Origin: Ruminococcus sp.
Lineage (GTDB): Bacteria; Bacillota; Clostridia; Oscillospirales; Ruminococcaceae
Reading direction: 5' to 3'
Assembly (NCBI GenBank): GCA_020860605.1
Contig: JAJBTZ010000062.1
Location: forward strand, 1 to 45,347
Length of the DNA: 45,347 nucleotides
Every line of letters begins with the position of its first letter. The stretch's first letter is position 1. A model generated the notes under the pieces. It was not told the DNA's origin and ran no database searches. It was given only the letters and a program-made list of their open reading frames with translations. A program made the position numbers and the translations under genes. Below, piece after piece: positions 41,544 to 45,347 of this stretch.

Positions 41544-41572
41544 ATCATACCACAACTGGTTCTATTTGTCAA
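41544..41572 (-). promoter_or_regulatory. Promoter for the three-permease run
   Basis: On the minus strand TTGACA, 17-nt spacer, TATGAT, in the context GGTATTGACAAA...GTGGTATGAT. An AATTAATT palindrome (TTCAATTAATTGAA) lies just downstream of the -10. Confidence 0.8.
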
Positions 41573-41622
41573 TACCTTTTTGACAAAAATTTTCAATATT
41601 TTCAGGCGGTGGCTCAGAAAAC

Positions 41623-41650
41623 AAAAAAGCCCGATTTTCATCGGACTTTT
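41623..41650 (-). terminator. Terminator after ATP-grasp gene
   Basis: On the minus strand AAAAGTCCGAT-GAAA-ATCGGGC then TTTTTT. Confidence 0.85.
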
Positions 41651-41670
41651 CTTATTTGTTGGATTTCAGA

Positions 41671-42867
41671 TTAATCCTTCAACGTCAGCAAATCAGTGAA
41701 GAATCTGTTCATCTCCTCTTCGGTGTCGAAGACGGCGGTGTACATCTGGTTGGACATAGCGTCTGCCAGAGCATCGGGAATTCTGCTCCACATCCTCATG
41801 TTCGGGCCATACTTCGCCATGATGGCTTCGTGGTTCAGGTTGAACTCCATGCCGTCACGTCTTCCGCAGAAGGCACAGAACTTGCGGACCTTATAGGGGT
41901 CGGAGGAGGGCTTATTGAACGCGATCATATCAGCCCAGAGCTTGTAGACGTCGGTTTCATAGGCGTAGTCATACATGTCGGGAGTGTAGCCACCTGAAGG
42001 TCTCATGTTTACTTCGAGACCAACGATGTCGCCCTTCTTGCCGAGGCCTTCCTGGTCAGCATTGAGAACGAAGTATTCAAGGTGGATAAACCTCGCCTTG
42101 ACGCCGAAAGCCTTGACGGTTCTTCTTCCGATATCGATGAGCTCGTCCGGGAGCTGAGGGACGATGTAGTAGATGGTGTTTCTTGCCTCGTTGACGACGT
42201 CCATGAGCGACTCTGGCGTGACGTTGCCAGACTCGAAGATCGGCTCGCCGTTCTGGTCGATAATGGCGTCGTAGGTTCTTACGTAGCCGTTGACGAACTC
42301 CTCCATGATGTAGGTTTCAAGGTCTTTGTGCTCAAAGAAGAATTCGAGCTCCTCGTCGCTGCTGAGCCGATAGGTGTGGCTCGCTCCAACGCCGTTGTCG
42401 GGCTTGACGATGACTGGGTAGCCGACAGTGTCGATAAACTCCCTTGCGTCGTCGATGGTGTCGATAACGTGATACCGAGCAGTCGGGACACCGGCCTTCT
42501 TGTAGTACTCCTTCATGAGCGACTTGTACTTGACGTGTGAGATGTCGTCGTCCTTGAAGCCTGAAGTTATGTTGAATTCAGTCCTCAGGTGAGCGTCCCT
42601 CTCGAGCCAGTACTCGTTGTTCGACTCAAGCCAGTCGATCTTGCCATACTTGTAGGTAAAGAACGCGACCGCCTTGAACACCTCGTCGTAGTTCTCAAGC
42701 GTCGAGACCTTGTAGTACTCATCAAGGCTCTCCCTTAAGTGCTGATCAAGCTCCTCATAAGGGCAGTCACCAATTCCAAGGACTCTCAGCCCATTGTTCT
42801 TAAGCTCCGCACAGAACTTCCAGTAGGTCACCGGGAAGTTAGGGGAAATGAAGATGAAGTTTTGCAT
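41671..42867 (-). CDS. ATP-grasp domain protein (carboxylate-amine ligase-like)
   Basis: ATP-grasp enzymes activate a carboxylate as acyl phosphate and join it to an amine or thiol. The 398-residue product has an N-terminal Rossmann-like pre-grasp domain (FIFISPNFPVTYWKFC), the ATP-binding core with a Lys in YPVIVKPDNGVGAS (about 158-171) and YIMEEFVNGY, and the metal-binding end GLEVNMRPSGG, where Glu and Asn coordinate Mg. AGGATT precedes the ATG at 42867. It is the last gene of an apparent unit with two esterases (promoter 45035-45063). Substrates are unknown; peptide-like or amino-acid conjugates are typical of the family. Confidence 0.88.
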   Translation of the reverse strand: MQNFIFISPNFPVTYWKFCAELKNNGLRVLGIGDCPYEELDQHLRESLDEYYKVSTLENYDEVFKAVAFFTYKYGKIDWLESNNEYWLERDAHLRTEFNITSGFKDDDISHVKYKSLMKEYYKKAGVPTARYHVIDTIDDAREFIDTVGYPVIVKPDNGVGASHTYRLSSDEELEFFFEHKDLETYIMEEFVNGYVRTYDAIIDQNGEPIFESGNVTPESLMDVVNEARNTIYYIVPQLPDELIDIGRRTVKAFGVKARFIHLEYFVLNADQEGLGKKGDIVGLEVNMRPSGGYTPDMYDYAYETDVYKLWADMIAFNKPSSDPYKVRKFCAFCGRRDGMEFNLNHEAIMAKYGPNMRMWSRIPDALADAMSNQMYTAVFDTEEEMNRFFTDLLTLKD

Positions 42868-42946
42868 ATCAATCAATCCTTTCAAATGGATAGTAATTCA
42901 GAGTAAAGTCGCCCTTCGGGCGACCGCTCGCCCCTTCGGGGCTCGC

Positions 42947-43083
42947 GCCCTCTCAGTCAGCCCCTTCGGGGCTGCCAGCTCTCCCGGAGGGAGAGCCGAG
43001 ATGCTGCCTCGGGAAAGCCTTGTGCAAGAGGCAATCTTGGCTCCCCCTTTGGGGGAGCTGTCGCCGAAGGCGACTGAGAGGGC
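42947..43083. repeat. Intergenic repeat, family I, copy 7
   Basis: Standard ends; the spacer reads in the same sense as the copy at 23187. It lies between the esterase and ATP-grasp genes, inside the apparent operon. Flanks include CGCTCGCCCC-TTCG-GGGCTCGCG. Confidence 0.85.
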
Positions 43084-43200
43084 GCGCGACCGAAGGGAGC
43101 GCGGTCGGCGAAGCCGACATGGCTTTTATCCCAACAACTGTGGAACATAATGTTCCACCATCTTATACCACCAACACCAATCATGGGCCACGTCGTAGCC

Positions 43201-43875
43201 CTAATATTCAACCCTGCCGTTGATGCCCTTGCGTCTCATGACGTCGTCAAGCCATCTTGTGCTCACAAGGAGGGGTTCTTCCCAGGCGCCTTGGCCTACA
43301 ACGATGAGGATCTTTCGCTCGTTGTACATCTGGATGTAGGGATGGTCGGCAGGCATATTCTCAAGGTAGTTGACGGGGGAGTTGCGGTATAAGATATCGT
43401 CCATATAGTCGCCGAAGAAGAGCTTCGAGTCGTAGAGGCCGGAGATGGCGAAAACGGTGTCGAAGATGTCGGGGCGTCTGAAGAAGAGGTTTGCAGCGTG
43501 CATCGCACCCATCGAGCAGCCAAAGGTCATAATCGGCTGGTCATAGCCGTTCTTGAGGCCACTTAAGTGCTTGACAGTCAGAACAAGCTCCTCAATCATG
43601 TAGTTGTACCAATGCTCGTGCCACTCAATGCGACCTCTCGGGTCGCCGTTGGCAGCGTAGGTCTCGTTGTCGACGACGTCGACCGAGTAGACGGTAACCC
43701 GTCCCTCGTCGATCCACTTCGCCCAATAATCAATCATCCCGAAGTTCTCAAAATCAAAGAACCTGCCACCCTGGCAAGGAATAAATATAACCGGCTTCCC
43801 AGCATGGCCGTAGACCTTGAATTCCATGTCCCGCTGAAGATAGCTGCTGTAATGCTTGTGGTATTCTATATTCAT
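43201..43875 (-). CDS. Esterase-like alpha/beta hydrolase, ended by an in-frame TAG
   Basis: The 224-residue frame encodes an esterase-like alpha/beta hydrolase: VIFIPCQGGRFFDF near the N-terminus, the nucleophile elbow FGCSMGAMHA and a late strand ILIVVGQGAWEEP. It ends at TAG (43201-43203) after GRVEY. The same frame continues for 24 codons, GYDVAHDWCWWYK and onward, to TAA at 43126. The HDW motif there looks like the catalytic His region of this family, and the TAG stands where a Trp (TGG) would fit. The visible product therefore lacks the probable catalytic His. It may be a recent pseudogene, a readthrough case or a sequence error. Confidence 0.75.
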   Translation of the reverse strand: MNIEYHKHYSSYLQRDMEFKVYGHAGKPVIFIPCQGGRFFDFENFGMIDYWAKWIDEGRVTVYSVDVVDNETYAANGDPRGRIEWHEHWYNYMIEELVLTVKHLSGLKNGYDQPIMTFGCSMGAMHAANLFFRRPDIFDTVFAISGLYDSKLFFGDYMDDILYRNSPVNYLENMPADHPYIQMYNERKILIVVGQGAWEEPLLVSTRWLDDVMRRKGINGRVEY

Positions 43876-43910
43876 CTGGTTTCCTTCTTTCTGTGTATGA
43901 GGCAGTCATA

Positions 43911-43963
43911 GCCTCCCCTGAAAGGGGAGGGGGACCGCCACGCGAAGCGTGGTGGTGGAGGGG
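43911..43963. repeat. Family II half-element
   Basis: GCCTCCCC-TGAAA-GGGGAGG, GACCGC, a CACGCGAAGCGTG hairpin and GTGGTGGAGGGG; the right half of the element at 6834. Confidence 0.7.
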
Positions 43964-44039
43964 TTTCCGCAAGGGAAAGGTCGGCTACGGCGACTGGCGT
44001 CGCCTTCGCCGACGCGATTTCAGGCGAAGCCTGAAATCG

Positions 44040-44190
44040 CACCCCTCAGTCAGCTGCTTCGCAGCTGCCAGCTCCCCTTGTCAGGGGAGCCAGTATTCTT
44101 CCCTCGAAGCTTCTGAGAGAAGCACAGCTTTTCCTTCGGCAATTATGGCTCCCCTGTCAAGGGGAGCTGGCGCGAAGCGCCTGAGGGGTG
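44040..44190. repeat. Intergenic repeat, CACCCCTCAG-ended variant
   Basis: Inverted ends CACCCCTCAG and CTGAGGGGTG, hairpins CAGCTGCTTCGCAGCTG and GGCGCGAAGCGCC, and inner arms AGCTCCCCTTGTCAGGGGAGCC and GGCTCCCCTGTCAAGGGGAGCT. It links the family I and II designs and fills the gap between the two esterase genes. Confidence 0.78.
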
Positions 44191-44245
44191 CGATTTTCGC
44201 TGAAGGCGAAAATCGCGTCGCTGCGAAGCAGCGACAACTGTTGGC

Positions 44246-44998
44246 CTACACCCCCAAACACTCCATAAAAATCGGAATCTGCTGCTCCCAGCTGGCCTCG
44301 CTGTGTGTGCCACCGGGCACGATCCTGAACGTGAGGTTCACCCGCTTCGTGAGAAGCGCGTGGGAGACGGAAATCAGGGCTTCGGGGGAGTCGTCGTGGT
44401 TGAAGATTTCCTTGCTGCCGTAGTCCATGTAGATGCAGGTGTCGTTGCGGATTCTTGAGGTCGCGATCATGTCCAGGACCTTTTCCTGGTCAATCCAGAG
44501 GCTCGGCGAAAGGCAGGCAGCGCGCTGGAAGATTTTATTGTAGCAAATCGCAGCGTAGAGCGACATCAATCCTCCCATAGACGAGCCACAGATGATGGTG
44601 TGCTCCCTGTCGGGGAGAGTCTTGTATTCTCGGTCGATCTGAGGCTTCAAAGTCCAGACGAGCCAGTCCATATAGGCTTTTCCCTTGCCATCAATCTTCC
44701 CAAGGGTCGAATTCTCGAAGTCGATGGGGGAGTACTCGCTTAGACGCGAATTCCCCTCATGATTGCACTCAACCGCCACTATTATAAGAGGCGTCTTCGT
44801 CCAGCTCATGTAGCTGTCCATCCCCCACGACTTGCCGTATGTAGCGTCGCTGTCGAAGAAGACATTGTGCCCGTCAAACATGTACATGACAGGGTACCGC
44901 CTGTCGTCATCGTAATAGTAGTCAGGCAGATAGAGGTAAACCCTGCGGGGGTTGTCGCCGGACAACTGCGGAATAGTAATATCCCAGACCTTAACCAT
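44246..44998 (-). CDS. Esterase, alpha/beta hydrolase superfamily
   Basis: The 250-residue product resembles the enterochelin-esterase/YbbA group of putative esterases: RRVYLYLPDYYY and YPVMYMFDGHNVF in the N-terminal part, the nucleophile elbow ICGSSMGGLMS (Ser near residue 142), and the catalytic His in VPGGTHSEASW. There is no signal peptide, so it is cytoplasmic. AAGGGGAA precedes the ATG, and a consensus promoter lies 37 bases upstream. It heads the apparent esterase/esterase/ATP-grasp unit. Natural substrate unknown. Confidence 0.9.
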   Translation of the reverse strand: MVKVWDITIPQLSGDNPRRVYLYLPDYYYDDDRRYPVMYMFDGHNVFFDSDATYGKSWGMDSYMSWTKTPLIIVAVECNHEGNSRLSEYSPIDFENSTLGKIDGKGKAYMDWLVWTLKPQIDREYKTLPDREHTIICGSSMGGLMSLYAAICYNKIFQRAACLSPSLWIDQEKVLDMIATSRIRNDTCIYMDYGSKEIFNHDDSPEALISVSHALLTKRVNLTFRIVPGGTHSEASWEQQIPIFMECLGV

Positions 44999-45034
44999 AT
45001 CAAATTCCCCTTTGAATTTTTTGTTGCTTATAAT

Positions 45035-45063
45035 AGTATAGTTTTATTCGGGTGAAATGTCAA
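45035..45063 (-). promoter_or_regulatory. Sigma-A promoter for esterase/ATP-grasp unit
   Basis: On the minus strand TTGACA, 17-nt spacer, TATACT. No other strong promoter is visible before 43875 or 42867. Confidence 0.8.
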
Positions 45064-45081
45064 TAAGTTAGCGCAAAAAAA

Positions 45082-45132
45082 GCCTCCCCCGAAGGGGGAG
45101 GGGGACCGTCGCCTTCGGCGACGGTGGAGGGG
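45082..45132. repeat. Family II half-element
   Basis: GCCTCCCCC-GAA-GGGGGAGG, GACCGTCGCC-TTCG-GCGACGGTGGAGGGG. Hairpin bases differ from the other copies but pairing is kept. Confidence 0.7.
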
Positions 45133-45205
45133 TGCAAGTTCGGCGAAGCCGAACTTGCGACTTTCGCCGAAGGCGAAAGTCTACGCTCGCCCCTTCGGGG
45201 CTCGC

Positions 45206-45345
45206 GCCCTCTCAGTCAGCCCCTTCGGGGCTGCCAGCTCCCCCAAAGGGGGAGCCAAGATTTCCACTTGCACAAAGCCTTCCTTGAGGCAGCAACTTGG
45301 CTCTCCCTCTGGGAGAGCTGTCACGCGAAGCGTGACTGAGAGGGC
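45206..45345. repeat. Intergenic repeat, family I, copy 8
   Basis: Complete copy at the right edge, same sense as 24304, with hairpins CAGCCCCTTCGGGGCTG and CACGCGAAGCGTG. Flank CGCTCGCCCC-TTCG-GGGCTCGCG matches the flank at 42947. Confidence 0.85.
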
Positions 45346-45347
45346 GC

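Noticed and set aside
43126-43203. Amber codon read as pyrrolysine or global TAG recoding
   Set aside because: TAG ends the C39 exporter gene in this window and no pyl genes are visible; a local nonsense change or sequence error is simpler.
7044-45345. Repeated palindromes as a CRISPR array
   Set aside because: Copies are scattered kilobases apart, 120-165 bp long, without regular unique spacers and without cas genes.

Overview
The window looks like a chromosomal segment of a low- to mid-GC Clostridia member, most like the Oscillospiraceae/Ruminococcaceae gut anaerobes. The basis is Firmicutes signals throughout (GGAGG ribosome sites, TTGACA-17-TATAAT promoters, hairpin plus T-run terminators), acetate kinase, a GH51 arabinofuranosidase, and small families typical of Clostridia (I recognise DUF6171, DUF6062, DUF6472 and DUF1294 by pattern only). 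Species cannot be fixed from sequence alone.

Layout. 1-1104: two overlapping membrane-protein genes, the first cut by the window edge. 1105-1462: a repeat-rich spacer with a terminator. 1463-3535: greA-lysS (minus). 3775-5640: GH51 arabinofuranosidase overlapping a small Cys-rich protein. 5642-6333: a Phd/RelE toxin-antitoxin pair with its own promoter and terminator. 6390-9138: an HD-domain protein, a MATE exporter and an acetyltransferase (minus). 9357-10356: tmRNA and smpB (minus). 10503-14023: an AT-rich plus-strand cassette with a two-hairpin RNA leader, a CPWC thioredoxin-like lipoprotein, two tiny double-glycine-leader peptides and a C39-peptidase ABC exporter. This is a strong bacteriocin-type (or signalling-peptide) system. 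14037-19179: a lipoprotein, a large degenerate P-type-ATPase-like protein and rlmB (minus). 19348-19560: a candidate structured RNA. 19887-23059: an ECF sigma factor with two paralogous anti-sigma-like membrane proteins, one apparently frameshifted. 23401-26968: a DUF6062 gene, then ogg-tmcAL-GNAT. 27016-30754: degV, ackA, two small genes and nadE. 30776-41572: one ABC ATPase and four tandem paralogous FtsX-type permeases (minus). 41623-45063: an esterase/esterase/ATP-grasp unit (minus), with one esterase cut by an in-frame amber codon just before its apparent catalytic His.

A modular hairpin-rich repeat family (about 120-165 bp, ends GCCCTCTCAGTC...GACTGAGAGGGC) recurs at least eight times between genes, in both orientations, along with a second family with ends in CCCCTC/GAGGGG. 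In places the repeats sit inside apparent operons. One copy supplies the stop codon of the MATE gene.

The best candidates for a new system are the double-glycine peptide cassette with its RNA leader, the pseudo-P-type ATPase, the four-permease FtsX array and the esterase/ATP-grasp unit. No homology search was run; all family names come from reading motifs.
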